A stretch of 64,000 nt of DNA, from the NCBI RefSeq assembly GCF_025370105.1, contig NZ_JANQBK010000001.1, forward strand, positions 496,001 to 560,000, in the 5' to 3' direction. The notes under the pieces are model-generated. The model saw only the letters and a program-made list of their open reading frames with translations. It did no database searches and had not been told where the DNA came from. Source of the DNA: Sphingomonas hylomeconis. GTDB lineage: Bacteria > Pseudomonadota > Alphaproteobacteria > Sphingomonadales > Sphingomonadaceae. The position numbers and the translations under genes were made by a program. This document shows, piece by piece, positions 47,507 to 55,629 of the stretch; within the stretch, counting starts at the first letter, position 1, and each line of letters begins with the position of its first letter.

Positions 47507-48540
47507 GCGGTGCCGACAGCGTCGCCGACCGAAGCGAAGCCGTCGCGCTTCAGTCGTTCCGCCAGACCTTGCGCGATACGCCGCGCGAGCCCCGGTCCCT
47601 CGAACACCAGCGCCGAATAGAGCTGGACCAGGCTCGCGCCGGCGCGGATCCGGGCATAGGCCTCGTCCGCGCTGTCGATCCCGCCGACCGAGATCAGCGG
47701 CAGCGCCGCGCCGGTCGCGGTGCGGAAATTGGCCAGCCGCGTGCGCGCCAGCGCGGCGAGCGGCGCGCCCGACAGGCCGCCGGGCTCCTTGGCGTTGGAC
47801 GATCTGAGCGACGGCCGCGACAGCGTGGTGTTGCTGACGATCAGCGCATCGACGCCCTGGTCGAGCGCGGCGCGGGCAATGCCGTCGATTTCGCGCGCAT
47901 TGAGGTCCGGCGCGACCTTGAGGAACAGCGGCGGGCGCTTGTCGCCGATGCGCCGCGCGGCATCGGCCGCGGCGAGCAATTCGGTCAGCGCGGCGCCATG
48001 CTGCAGATCGCGCAGGCCCGGCGTGTTGGGGCTGGAGATATTGATCGTCACGTAATCGGCGATCGCCGCCGCCTTTTCCACGCCGGTGGCGTAATCGCGC
48101 ACGCGGTCACTCGCGTCCTTGTTGGCACCGACATTGATCCCCAGCCGTCCGGCGCGTGCCGCCGCGGCGGCGCGCGGCAGCGCGGCGTCGATACCGCCAT
48201 TGTTGAAGCCCAGGCGATTGATGATCGCGCGGTCCTGCGGCAGGCGGAAGATGCGCGGCTTGGCGTTGCCGGGCTGGGCCAGTGGGGTCAGCGTGCCGAT
48301 CTCGACGCTGCCGAAGCCGAGCCCGAAAAAGCCGTCGATCGCGCGCCCGTCCTTGTCGACGCCGGCGGCCAGCCCGACCGGGTTGGCGAAATCGAGCCCG
48401 GCGACCGAACTGCGCAATATCGGCGCGTCGACCGGTCCGCGCCCGCGCCCGCCCCAGGCGGCCAAAGCGGTGATCGTCAGGCCGTGTGCGCGTTCGGCAT
48501 CGAGCGCGAACAGCGCCGGGCGGAGGAGGGGAAACAGCAT
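47503..48540 (-). CDS. pyrD: Dihydroorotate dehydrogenase (quinone), class 2
   Basis: A 345-residue FMN enzyme of pyrimidine synthesis feeding electrons to quinone. The N-terminal amphipathic helix (LLRPALFALDAERAHGLTI) for membrane docking, NPVGLAAGVDKDG, the catalytic Ser region INISSPNTPGLRDLQ and the phosphate-binding ISVGGIDSADEAY are class 2 features. The start at 48540 fits the family; its ribosome-binding site is weak. Confidence 0.95.
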   Translation of the reverse strand: MLFPLLRPALFALDAERAHGLTITALAAWGGRGRGPVDAPILRSSVAGLDFANPVGLAAGVDKDGRAIDGFFGLGFGSVEIGTLTPLAQPGNAKPRIFRLPQDRAIINRLGFNNGGIDAALPRAAAAARAGRLGINVGANKDASDRVRDYATGVEKAAAIADYVTINISSPNTPGLRDLQHGAALTELLAAADAARRIGDKRPPLFLKVAPDLNAREIDGIARAALDQGVDALIVSNTTLSRPSLRSSNAKEPGGLSGAPLAALARTRLANFRTATGAALPLISVGGIDSADEAYARIRAGASLVQLYSALVFEGPGLARRIAQGLAERLKRDGFASVGDAVGTA

Positions 48541-48691
48541 GACGCGCCCATGGCATTCCTCCGGCGTGCGGTCAAAGCAGCACGACCCCGCCGCTCGTGG
48601 CGATTTCGTCCAATACAACCGCATCGGTTTGGCTCTAAAGCCGCATTGCGACCCAAGGAATCCTTCCTCAACAGGGGGGTTCTTCCCCTAA

Positions 48692-48729
48692 CGGCCCGTG
48701 CGGCTTGCCGCGCGGGCCGCTTTTCTTTT
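48692..48729 (+). terminator. Orphan intrinsic terminator on the plus strand
   Basis: A 13-bp stem (CGGCCCGTGCGGC with GCCGCGCGGGCCG, one G-T pair) followed by TTTTCTTTT at 48721-48729: a textbook terminator. Upstream on this strand there is no gene closer than ggt, more than 1.1 kb away across the antisense of pyrD. A smaller hairpin GGGG-GTTCTT-CCCC lies just before it. It may end a small RNA starting near 48600, or ggt read-through. Confidence 0.75.
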
Positions 48730-48782
48730 GCGCTGATTATGTATAGCTAGTGCGATAAGGAACGGAAACGGGGGCGTTTTCC

Positions 48783-49640
48783 TTGGCGGATATTAAGCTG
48801 GACTATGCAATCCCGCCGAGCGATCTTGGCGATTATATCTCGTTATTCTATCTCTTCGTCGCCGATACGCCGTTGTTCGAGGATGTCGAGCGCGCGGATC
48901 GCGCACAATTTCGGTTCCGTCTGACGCCTGGTGGTCACACCTATCGCTTCGTCGACGGGACGGCGCAGTCGCCGCCCGACGCCCATGTCATCGGGCCGAC
49001 CAGCGGACCGAGCAGCGTTTCCGCGCCAGGCCCGGTGCGCGTCTTCGGCATGGGGCTGACCCCGCTCGGCTGGGCGGCGATGATCGGCCGCGACGCATCG
49101 ACCGTGCTCAACCGCACGCTCGATGCCAATCTGCTGTTCGGGGCAGGGCGGATGCGCAAGGCGACCGCGGCCTTGGCGAAAGCGCCGGACTTGGCGACGT
49201 GCCTGAGAATTGCCGAGCCGCTGGTCCGTGATTTGCTGCAGCGTGGCGACGGCGCGGCGTGCGGCTTCGTGCAGCAGGTCGACCGCTGGCTGTCCGGCGC
49301 GCCGTCGCCCGATATCGCGCATCTCGTTGCCGAGACAGGCCTGTCGCGGCGGCAGGTCGAGCGCAAGTGCAACATGCTCTACGGCGCGCCCCCCAAATTG
49401 CTGGCGCGCAAATATCGCGCGTTGCGCGCGGCCGTCGCACTGCACAGCTCGGACGATCGGCTCGACGACGTGATCGATCGCGGTTTCTACGATCAGTCGC
49501 ACCTGATCCGCGAGGTGAAGCAGTTCACCGGCCTGACCCCGCGGCAGATCCGCGCCGATCCGGGCGCGTTGCAGCAGCTGACGATCGCGCAGCGCACGGC
49601 GCTGGGCGGCCGCGTCAGCCCGCTGATCAGCGAGACCTGA
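48783..49640 (+). CDS. AraC family transcriptional regulator
   Basis: A 285-residue regulator with an N-terminal sensing domain (residues 1-175) and a C-terminal AraC HTH pair: IAHLVAETGLSRRQVERKCNMLYGAPPKLLARKYRALRA and DDVIDRGFYDQSHLIREVKQFTGLTPRQIR. The only plausible start is the TTG at 48783. Its ligand is unknown. The SUF operon follows on the same strand but has its own promoter signals, so functional linkage is not implied. Confidence 0.85.
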   Translation: MADIKLDYAIPPSDLGDYISLFYLFVADTPLFEDVERADRAQFRFRLTPGGHTYRFVDGTAQSPPDAHVIGPTSGPSSVSAPGPVRVFGMGLTPLGWAAMIGRDASTVLNRTLDANLLFGAGRMRKATAALAKAPDLATCLRIAEPLVRDLLQRGDGAACGFVQQVDRWLSGAPSPDIAHLVAETGLSRRQVERKCNMLYGAPPKLLARKYRALRAAVALHSSDDRLDDVIDRGFYDQSHLIREVKQFTGLTPRQIRADPGALQQLTIAQRTALGGRVSPLISET

Positions 49641-49696
49641 CGGGCGGCGCGCCCGCCGAAGGTGGTTGACTAAACCGGGCTCATCCCCAAATAGGC

Positions 49697-49719
49697 AATC
49701 GGAACAATTCAGTCCGATT
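49697..49719 (+). promoter_or_regulatory. Operator candidate of the SUF operon
   Basis: AATCGGA-N9-TCCGATT, perfect 7-bp arms in a 23-bp inverted repeat, 19 nt before the rrf2 start. A TTGACT (49666-49671) lies at promoter distance upstream with a weak -10 around 49690-49695, so the repeat would cover the transcription start. Autoregulation by the encoded Rrf2 protein is a reasonable inference. Confidence 0.5.
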
Positions 49720-49737
49720 TGAGAACGCTTCGCAACT

Positions 49738-50244
49738 ATGCGCCTGTCGAGCCTTGCCGATTATGCCGTCGTGATGATGGCCGCCGCCGCGCGCCGCTGC
49801 GGCGGGGCGGCGCGGCTCAATGCGACCTTGCTTGCCGAGGAAACCGGCGTGCCGCTGCCCACGGTGCAGAAGCTGGTCAGTCGGCTCTCCGCGGCGGGAC
49901 TGATCGAAAGCGCGCGCGGCACCGGCGGCGGGTTCCGGCTGGCGCGGCCGGCGGCGGCGATCAGCCTTGCCGATATCATTGAGGCGATCGAGGGGCCGAT
50001 CGCGCTGACCAGCTGCGTCGAGGCCAGCACGCATGACTGTGCGCTCGAGGGCGACTGCCGCGTCAAGCCGCATTGGGGCATGGTCAACGGGGCGGTGCGC
50101 GGCGCGCTCGACGGCATCTCGCTGGCGACGTTGGCATCCATCCCATCACTTTCCCGCGACGGCGGGAGCGCAGGCGCCGCTGGCGCGGCGTCCGGAACGC
50201 AGGATCCCCGCGTGCGCGGGGAAACGATGAAGGCACTAGTATAA
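49738..50244 (+). CDS. SUF-operon Rrf2 family regulator with repeat-encoded tail
   Basis: A 168-residue Rrf2/IscR-type winged-helix regulator ([45 protein letters not shown]). Three cysteines (Cys93, Cys101, Cys107) and a following His112 fit a [2Fe-2S] ligand set, so it probably senses cluster status and represses suf when clusters are plentiful. Residues from about 135 to 163 ([19 protein letters not shown]...) are translated from three consecutive repeat hairpins at 50152-50221 and are not regulator sequence. Its stop overlaps the sufB start (TAATG). Confidence 0.88.
   Translation: MRLSSLADYAVVMMAAAARRCGGAARLNATLLAEETGVPLPTVQKLVSRLSAAGLIESARGTGGGFRLARPAAAISLADIIEAIEGPIALTSCVEASTHDCALEGDCRVKPHWGMVNGAVRGALDGISLATLASIPSLSRDGGSAGAAGAASGTQDPRVRGETMKALV
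50152..50221 (+). repeat. Family-D triple-hairpin repeat inside the 3' end of the Rrf2 gene
   Basis: Three consecutive hairpins: TCCCGC-GACG-GCGGGA (50152-50167), CGCCGC-TGGC-GCGGCG (50175-50190) and CCCCGCG-TG-CGCGGGG (50206-50221). The whole stretch is in frame with the regulator gene. It ends 22 nt before the sufB start, so it is also the leader structure in front of sufB. Confidence 0.65.
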
Positions 50245-51728
50245 TGGCCACCAAGAACGCCGAAGCTTATGAAGCCGTCAGCAAGACGTACGAATGGGGC
50301 TTCCATTCGGACATCGAGCAGGACTTCGCCCCCAAGGGGCTGAGCGAGGATACCGTCCGCTTCATCTCCGCCAAGAAGGGCGAGCCTGCCTGGATGCTCG
50401 ACTGGCGGCTCAAGGCATTCCGCCTGTGGCTGACGATGGAGGCGCCCGACTGGGCCAAGCTCCAGATGGATCCGATCGACTATCAGGACGCCTATTATTA
50501 CGCCGAGCCCAAGGCCAAGCCCAAGCTCGGCTCGCTCGACGAGGTCGATCCCGAGATCCTGCGCGTCTATGAGAAGCTCGGCATCCCGATCGAGGAGCAG
50601 AAGATGCTCGCCGGGGTCGAGGAGCTCGATGCCGAGGGCAACCCCAAGCGCCGTGTCGCGGTCGATGCGGTGTTCGACAGCGTCTCGGTCGCGACCACCT
50701 TCCGCAAGGAGCTGGAGGCCGCGGGGGTAATCTTCCGGTCGATCTCCGAGGCGATCAAGGAATATCCCGATCTCGTCCGCAAGTGGCTCGGCAAGGTCGT
50801 GCCGCAGCACGACAATTATTTCGCGACGCTCAACTGCGCGGTCTTCAGCGACGGAACCTTCGTCTACATCCCCGAGGGCGTGCGCTGCCCGATGGAGCTG
50901 TCGACCTATTTCCGTATCAATGCCGAGAATACCGGCCAGTTCGAGCGCACGCTGATCGTTGCCGACAAGGGCGCGTACGTCTCCTATCTCGAGGGCTGCA
51001 CCGCGCCGATGCGGGACGAGAACCAGCTGCATGCGGCGGTGGTCGAGCTCGTCGCTTTGGACGATGCCGAGATCAAATATTCTACCGTGCAGAACTGGTA
51101 TCCCGGCGACGAGAACGGCAAGGGCGGGATCTACAATTTCGTCACCAAGCGCGCGCTCTGCCAGGGCAAAAATTCGAAGGTGTCGTGGACGCAGGTCGAA
51201 ACCGGCAGCGCGATCACCTGGAAATATCCCAGCTGCGTGCTCGCGGGCGAGAACAGCGTCGGCGAATTCTATTCGGTCGCGGTGACCAACAATCGCCAGC
51301 AGGCCGATACCGGCACCAAGATGATCCATCTCGGCAAGGGCTCGCGCTCCACCATCGTATCGAAGGGCATTTCGGCGGGGCGCTCGGACAACACCTATCG
51401 CGGGCTGGTGCGCGTGGCGCCGACCGCGGAGGGCGTGCGCAACTTCACCCAGTGCGATTCGCTGTTGCTCGGCGACCAGTGCGGCGCGCATACCGTGCCG
51501 TATATCGAGGTGCGCAACCCGTCGGCGCAGATCGAGCATGAGGCGACGACCTCGAAGATCTCCGACGACCAGATGTTCTACGCGATGCAGCGCGGGCTCG
51601 ACCAGGAGGCGGCGGTGGCGTTGATCGTCAACGGCTTCGCCAAGGAAGTGCTGCAGCAGCTGCCGATGGAGTTTGCGGTCGAGGCGCAGAAGTTGCTGGG
51701 CATCAGCCTCGAGGGCTCGGTGGGGTAA
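50244..51728 (+). CDS. sufB: Fe-S cluster assembly protein SufB
   Basis: A 494-residue scaffold subunit of SufBC2D. The N-terminal YKYGF-like part, the beta-helix core ([29 protein letters not shown]) and the C-terminal [33 protein letters not shown], with the conserved cluster-building Cys and Glu, are present. Translation probably depends on coupling to the upstream regulator gene (TAATG), since no good ribosome-binding site precedes the ATG at 50244. Confidence 0.96.
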   Translation: MATKNAEAYEAVSKTYEWGFHSDIEQDFAPKGLSEDTVRFISAKKGEPAWMLDWRLKAFRLWLTMEAPDWAKLQMDPIDYQDAYYYAEPKAKPKLGSLDEVDPEILRVYEKLGIPIEEQKMLAGVEELDAEGNPKRRVAVDAVFDSVSVATTFRKELEAAGVIFRSISEAIKEYPDLVRKWLGKVVPQHDNYFATLNCAVFSDGTFVYIPEGVRCPMELSTYFRINAENTGQFERTLIVADKGAYVSYLEGCTAPMRDENQLHAAVVELVALDDAEIKYSTVQNWYPGDENGKGGIYNFVTKRALCQGKNSKVSWTQVETGSAITWKYPSCVLAGENSVGEFYSVAVTNNRQQADTGTKMIHLGKGSRSTIVSKGISAGRSDNTYRGLVRVAPTAEGVRNFTQCDSLLLGDQCGAHTVPYIEVRNPSAQIEHEATTSKISDDQMFYAMQRGLDQEAAVALIVNGFAKEVLQQLPMEFAVEAQKLLGISLEGSVG

Positions 51729-51753
51729 TGGCGAACGGCCGTCCCACTATTCG

Positions 51754-51846
51754 CCGTCATGCTGAACTTGTTTCAGCATCCATCGTGCAACACGTCCCGT
51801 CCTTCCAAGGGGAGGAATGGACCCTGAAACAAGTTCAGGGTGACGG
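51754..51846 (+). repeat. Family-A repeat copy 2, between sufB and sufC
   Basis: A 93-bp element: CCGTCATGCTGAACTTG...; right end CTGAAACAAGTTCAGGGTGACGG. It has the same two-hairpin layout and central GGGGAGGAATGGA as copy 1 (7397-7487). It fills the 160-bp gap between sufB and sufC and leaves about 40 nt for the sufC leader. Confidence 0.75.
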
Positions 51847-51888
51847 TGGATTTGTTGATCGTCTGACTGAAATCGAATTGAGAACCTG

Positions 51889-52632
51889 ATGCTGAAAATC
51901 ACCGACCTTCACGCCGAAATCGACGGCAAGGAAATCCTCAAGGGCCTGTCGCTCAGCGTCAATGCGGGCGAGGTCCATGCGATCATGGGCCCGAACGGCG
52001 CGGGCAAGTCGACGCTCGGCTATGTGCTCGGCGGGCGGCCCGGTTATGAGGTCACCGGTGGCGCGGTTGAGTTCGACGGGCAGGACCTGCTCGAGATGGC
52101 CCCGCACGAGCGCGCCGCCGCTGGCCTGTTCCTCGGCTTCCAATACCCGGTCGAGATTCCGGGCGTGTCGAACGTGCAGTTCCTGCGCGAAGCCTTGAAT
52201 GCGCAGCGCCGCGGGCGCGACGAGAAGCCGCTGTCAGGCGCCGAGTTCCTCAAGCTCGCGCGCGGGCAGGCCGATGCGCTGAGCATGGATCAGGAGATGC
52301 TCAAACGACCGGTGAACGTCGGCTTCTCGGGGGGCGAGAAGAAGCGCAACGAGATGGTGCAGATGGGCATCATCAATCCCAAGCTGGCGATCCTCGACGA
52401 GACGGACAGCGGGCTCGACATCGATGCGCTGCGCGTCGTCGGCGACGGCATCAACCGCATCATGCGCGCGCCCGACAAGGCGGTGATCCTGATCACGCAT
52501 TACCAGCGGCTGCTCGATTACGTGAAGCCGGATTTCGTCCACGTGCTCGCCGGCGGGCGGATCATCCGCAGCGGCGGCGCGGCGCTCGCGCTCGAGCTGG
52601 AGAGCGAAGGCTATGCCGGGGTGATGGCGTGA
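51889..52632 (+). CDS. sufC: Fe-S cluster assembly ATPase SufC
   Basis: A 247-residue ABC-type ATPase of SufBC2D with Walker A GPNGAGKST, the SufC-specific Q-loop FQYPVEIPGVSN, signature FSGGEKKRNE and Walker B LAILDETDSGLD, and the H-loop ITHYQRLLDYV. It is cytosolic. A modest GAGA site precedes the ATG. Confidence 0.96.
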   Translation: MLKITDLHAEIDGKEILKGLSLSVNAGEVHAIMGPNGAGKSTLGYVLGGRPGYEVTGGAVEFDGQDLLEMAPHERAAAGLFLGFQYPVEIPGVSNVQFLREALNAQRRGRDEKPLSGAEFLKLARGQADALSMDQEMLKRPVNVGFSGGEKKRNEMVQMGIINPKLAILDETDSGLDIDALRVVGDGINRIMRAPDKAVILITHYQRLLDYVKPDFVHVLAGGRIIRSGGAALALELESEGYAGVMA

Positions 52633-52645
52633 CCTTGCCCCAAAT

Positions 52646-52738
52646 CCGTCATGCTGAACTTGGTTCAGCATCCATCGTGCCGCCACGGCTGGCCGAGTTT
52701 GTGGAGGGATGGATCCTGAAACGAGTTCAGGATGACGG
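52646..52738 (+). repeat. Family-A repeat copy 3, between sufC and sufD
   Basis: A 93-bp element with the same ends (CCGTCATGCTGAACTTGG; CCTGAAACGAGTTCAGGATGACGG) and a diverged centre. It begins 14 nt after the sufC stop and its right end reaches into the sufD translation start region: ATGACGGAG at 52732-52740 contains a possible ATG start and the GGAG that precedes the GTG start of sufD. Confidence 0.75.
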
Positions 52739-52746
52739 AGCTTTTT

Positions 52747-53544
52747 GTGGCTGAGGTTATGAAACTCCCCACGCGCCGCGACGAAAGCTGGCGCTACAGC
52801 GATCTGGAGGCTGTCGCTTCCGTCTGGCCCGTGCCGGCGGCAGAGATCATCGACGTCCCCGCGGGTACCCACGTGTCGCGCGTCATCGTGCAGGACGTCG
52901 CGACCGATGCCGTGGCGATCCGCGATTACCGCGTGATCCTGCGCGCCGGGGCGACCGCGACGTTTCACGTGCTCAACGTGGGCGGAACGCTTGGCCGCGT
53001 GACGATCGACGTCACCTGCCACGAAGGCGCGCATTTCGAGCTAGGCGGCGCGATCCTCGGTGGCGACGAGCAGACGCTCGAGATCGTCACGGTGCTCAAC
53101 CATATCGAACCCAACGCCACGTCGAACCAGGTCGTGCGCTCGGTGCTCGCCGGTCGCGCGACCGGCTCGTATCTCGGCAAGGTCGCTGTCGCACGGCATG
53201 CGCAGAAGACCGATGCGTCGCAGTCGGTGAAGGCGATGCTGCTCAGCCGCACCGCGACCGCCAACGCCAAGCCGGAGCTCGAGATCTTCGCAGACGACGT
53301 GAAGTGCGCGCATGGCGCAACGGTCGGCGAGTTGGATGCGAATGCGCTGTTCTATCTCGCGTCGCGCGGGATCGCGCCGGCCGAGGCCAAGGCGATGCTG
53401 CTGCGCGCGTTCATCGGGTCGGTGTTCGAGGGGATCGAGGATGAGGCCGAGCGCGCGGCGGTAGAGGCGGCGGCGCAGGCGGCGCTGGAGCGGATGCTCG
53501 CTCCCCTCCCGCCTGCGGGAGGGGCTGGGGGAGGGCCTGTCTAA
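52747..53544 (+). CDS. sufD: Fe-S cluster assembly protein SufD
   Basis: A 265-residue SufD, shorter than E. coli SufD, as usual in sphingomonads. KLPTRRDESWRYSDLEAVASVW at the start and CAHGATVGELDANALFYLASRGIAPAEAKAMLLRAFI near the end are diagnostic. The start is ambiguous: GTG at 52747 has GGAG at ideal spacing; ATG at 52732 lies inside the repeat; ATG at 52759 begins the conserved part. The last roughly 15 residues (APLPPAGGAGGGPV) are translated from the left arm of the family-C repeat. Confidence 0.9.
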   Translation: MAEVMKLPTRRDESWRYSDLEAVASVWPVPAAEIIDVPAGTHVSRVIVQDVATDAVAIRDYRVILRAGATATFHVLNVGGTLGRVTIDVTCHEGAHFELGGAILGGDEQTLEIVTVLNHIEPNATSNQVVRSVLAGRATGSYLGKVAVARHAQKTDASQSVKAMLLSRTATANAKPELEIFADDVKCAHGATVGELDANALFYLASRGIAPAEAKAMLLRAFIGSVFEGIEDEAERAAVEAAAQAALERMLAPLPPAGGAGGGPV

Positions 53545-53606
53545 TGGCTGACGTCGAATTCCTGCAACAGGCCCTCCCCCAAACCCTCCCGCACGCGGGA
53601 GGGGAG
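53501..53606 (+). repeat. Family-C repeat: 40-bp inverted repeat across the sufD/sufS junction
   Basis: The left arm (53501-53540) and right arm (53567-53606) are 40 nt each and match at 37 positions when one is reverse-complemented. The 26-nt loop contains the sufD stop and the sufS ATG. Each arm also holds a short hairpin (CCTCCCGCCTGCGGGAGG). In mRNA the element would fold into a very stable stem with the sufS start codon in the loop and its purine-rich GGGGGAGGG site in the stem. Confidence 0.8.
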
Positions 53607-54803
53607 ACTCGTCCGCTCGACCATGTCGGCGATTTCCCAGCAATCCCGTACGGCTGGGCGTATCTCGACACCGCCGCCACCGCGCAGAAACCGCAAGCCG
53701 TGATCGACGCGATCACGCGCGGCTATGCTACCGATTACGCCACGGTGCATCGCGGCGTATATCAGCGGTCGGCCGACATGACGCTGGCCTATGAGGCGGC
53801 GCGTCGCAAGGTGGCGACGTTCCTGGGCGCCGGTTCGGAAAACGAGATCGTCTTCGTCCGCGGCGCGACCGAGGGGATCAACCTCGTCGCACACAGCTGG
53901 GCGGGGACGCAGCTCAAGGCGGGCGACCGTATCCTGCTCTCCGAGCTCGAGCATCACAGCAACATCGTGCCGTGGCAGATGGTTGCCGAGCGCGTCGGCG
54001 CCGAGATCGACGTGATCCCGCTGACCGCCGACCATTGCATCGATCTCGATGCGATGCAGGCAATGATCACGCCGCAGCACAAGCTGGTCGCGCTGGCGCA
54101 TGTCTCCAACGTGCTCGGCTCGGTGCTCGACGGCCGCCGCGCCGCTGATATCGCGCATAGCGTTGGCGCGAAGATCCTGCTCGATGGCTGCCAGGCGGTG
54201 CCGCGGATGGCGGTCGACGTGGCGGCGCTCGATTGCGACTTCTACGTCTTTTCGGGCCACAAGCTCTATGGCCCGACCGGGATCGGCGTGCTGTGGGGCA
54301 GGGGAGAATTGCTCGACGTAATGCCGCCGTACCAGGGCGGCGGCGCGATGATCGACCGCGTCAGCTTCGCAAAAACCACCTATGCCCCGCCGCCGGGGCG
54401 CTTCGAGGCGGGTACGCCGCACATCGTCGGCGTGCTCGGTCTGCATGCGGCGATCGATTATGTCGAAAGCATCGGTCTCGATGCGATCCACGCGCACGAA
54501 ACCGCGTTGGTCGCCCGGACGCGCGCGGCGCTCGGCCAAATCAATTCGGTCACGCTGTTCGGGCCGGAAGACAGCGCCGGGATCGTTTCGTTCAGCATCA
54601 AGGGGGTGCATCCGCACGACATCGGCACCATCTTGGACGAAGCGCAGGTCGCGATCCGCGCCGGGCATCATTGCGCACAGCCGCTGATGCAGGTGCTGGG
54701 CGTCGACGCAACGGCGCGCGCCAGCTTCGGCGTGTATAATTCGGCCAGCGACGTGGATGCGCTGGTCGCGGGTATCGAACGAGTAACGAGGATCTTCGCA
54801 TGA
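53544..54803 (+). CDS. sufS: Cysteine desulfurase SufS
   Basis: A 419-residue PLP enzyme supplying sulfur for cluster assembly. PLP-Lys240 (SGHKLYGPTGIGVLWG), ELEHHSNIVPW, and catalytic Cys378 in RAGHHCAQP with the short group-II loop are present. Residues about 8-21 come from the right arm of the family-C repeat, so the N-terminus is longer than needed before DHVGDFPAI. The ATG overlaps the sufD stop by 1 nt. No SufE is encoded in the operon; it must be supplied elsewhere or replaced. Confidence 0.96.
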   Translation: MADVEFLQQALPQTLPHAGGETRPLDHVGDFPAIPYGWAYLDTAATAQKPQAVIDAITRGYATDYATVHRGVYQRSADMTLAYEAARRKVATFLGAGSENEIVFVRGATEGINLVAHSWAGTQLKAGDRILLSELEHHSNIVPWQMVAERVGAEIDVIPLTADHCIDLDAMQAMITPQHKLVALAHVSNVLGSVLDGRRAADIAHSVGAKILLDGCQAVPRMAVDVAALDCDFYVFSGHKLYGPTGIGVLWGRGELLDVMPPYQGGGAMIDRVSFAKTTYAPPPGRFEAGTPHIVGVLGLHAAIDYVESIGLDAIHAHETALVARTRAALGQINSVTLFGPEDSAGIVSFSIKGVHPHDIGTILDEAQVAIRAGHHCAQPLMQVLGVDATARASFGVYNSASDVDALVAGIERVTRIFA

Positions 54804-55273
54804 ACGAAGAACGCAGCATTGCCATCGAGGAAGTCAGCGCGGTCGACGCGCCGCCGCGCGCGCGCGTCGACGTGCCGGATCCCTTTGCCGCACCGGCCGA
54901 GCGCAAGCGCGATTATCTCGAAGGGTTCCTGGCACAGAAGCCGGCCGGCGACACGCCGGGCGAACCCGGCGGCGTGCTGTACGAAGCGGTGGTCGATGCG
55001 CTGAAGGAAATCTACGACCCGGAAATTCCGGTGAACATCTACGATCTCGGGCTGATCTACGGCGTCGACGTGACGGCCGACGGCCATGCGGTGGTGACGA
55101 TGACGCTGACCACGCCGAACTGCCCGGTCGCGGAATCGATGCCGATGGAAGTCGAACTGCGCGTCGGCGCGGTGCCGGGGATCGGTTCGTCCGAGGTCAA
55201 TCTGGTCTGGGATCCCGCCTGGGACCCGCAAAAGATGAGCGACGATGCCAAGCTCGAACTGGGGATGCTGTGA
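54800..55273 (+). CDS. sufT: SUF system protein SufT (DUF59/MIP18 family)
   Basis: A 157-residue protein whose C-terminal MIP18 domain contains YDPEIPVNIYDLGLIYGV and TTPNCPVAESMP with its conserved Cys; the acidic N-terminal extension (residues 1-55) is typical of SufT in alphaproteobacteria. SufT helps cluster maturation under high demand. It overlaps sufS by 4 nt. Confidence 0.92.
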   Translation: MNEERSIAIEEVSAVDAPPRARVDVPDPFAAPAERKRDYLEGFLAQKPAGDTPGEPGGVLYEAVVDALKEIYDPEIPVNIYDLGLIYGVDVTADGHAVVTMTLTTPNCPVAESMPMEVELRVGAVPGIGSSEVNLVWDPAWDPQKMSDDAKLELGML

Positions 55274-55626
55274 TGGCCACGATTGCTCGCCCGCGCCCTG
55301 CGGCGCTCAACCTCACGCCCTCGGCGCACGCGCGGATTGCCGAACTGATGGGTCGCGCGCCGGCCGATGCGGTCGGCGTCAAGCTGTCGACGCCGCGCCG
55401 GGGTTGCTCGGGCCTGGCCTATTCGGTTGATTACGTTACTGAGGCGAAGCCGTTCGACGAGCGCATCGACACACCGGGCGGCACGCTGTTCGTCGATGGC
55501 GGCTCGATCTTGTATCTGATCGGCAGCACGATGGACTGGGTGGAAGACGATTTCGCCGCCGGCTTCGTGTTCCAGAACCCCAACGCCAAGGGCGCGTGCG
55601 GCTGCGGCGAAAGCTTCACCGTCTAG
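55273..55626 (+). CDS. sufA: A-type iron-sulfur carrier SufA/IscA-like
   Basis: A 117-residue HesB-like carrier with the three cluster cysteines in RRGCSGLAY and GACGCGESF. The ATG at 55273 overlaps the sufT stop (TGATG); a GTG one codon earlier is also in frame. As last gene of the operon it is followed by a strong hairpin. Confidence 0.93.
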   Translation: MATIARPRPAALNLTPSAHARIAELMGRAPADAVGVKLSTPRRGCSGLAYSVDYVTEAKPFDERIDTPGGTLFVDGGSILYLIGSTMDWVEDDFAAGFVFQNPNAKGACGCGESFTV

Positions 55627-55629
55627 CAA

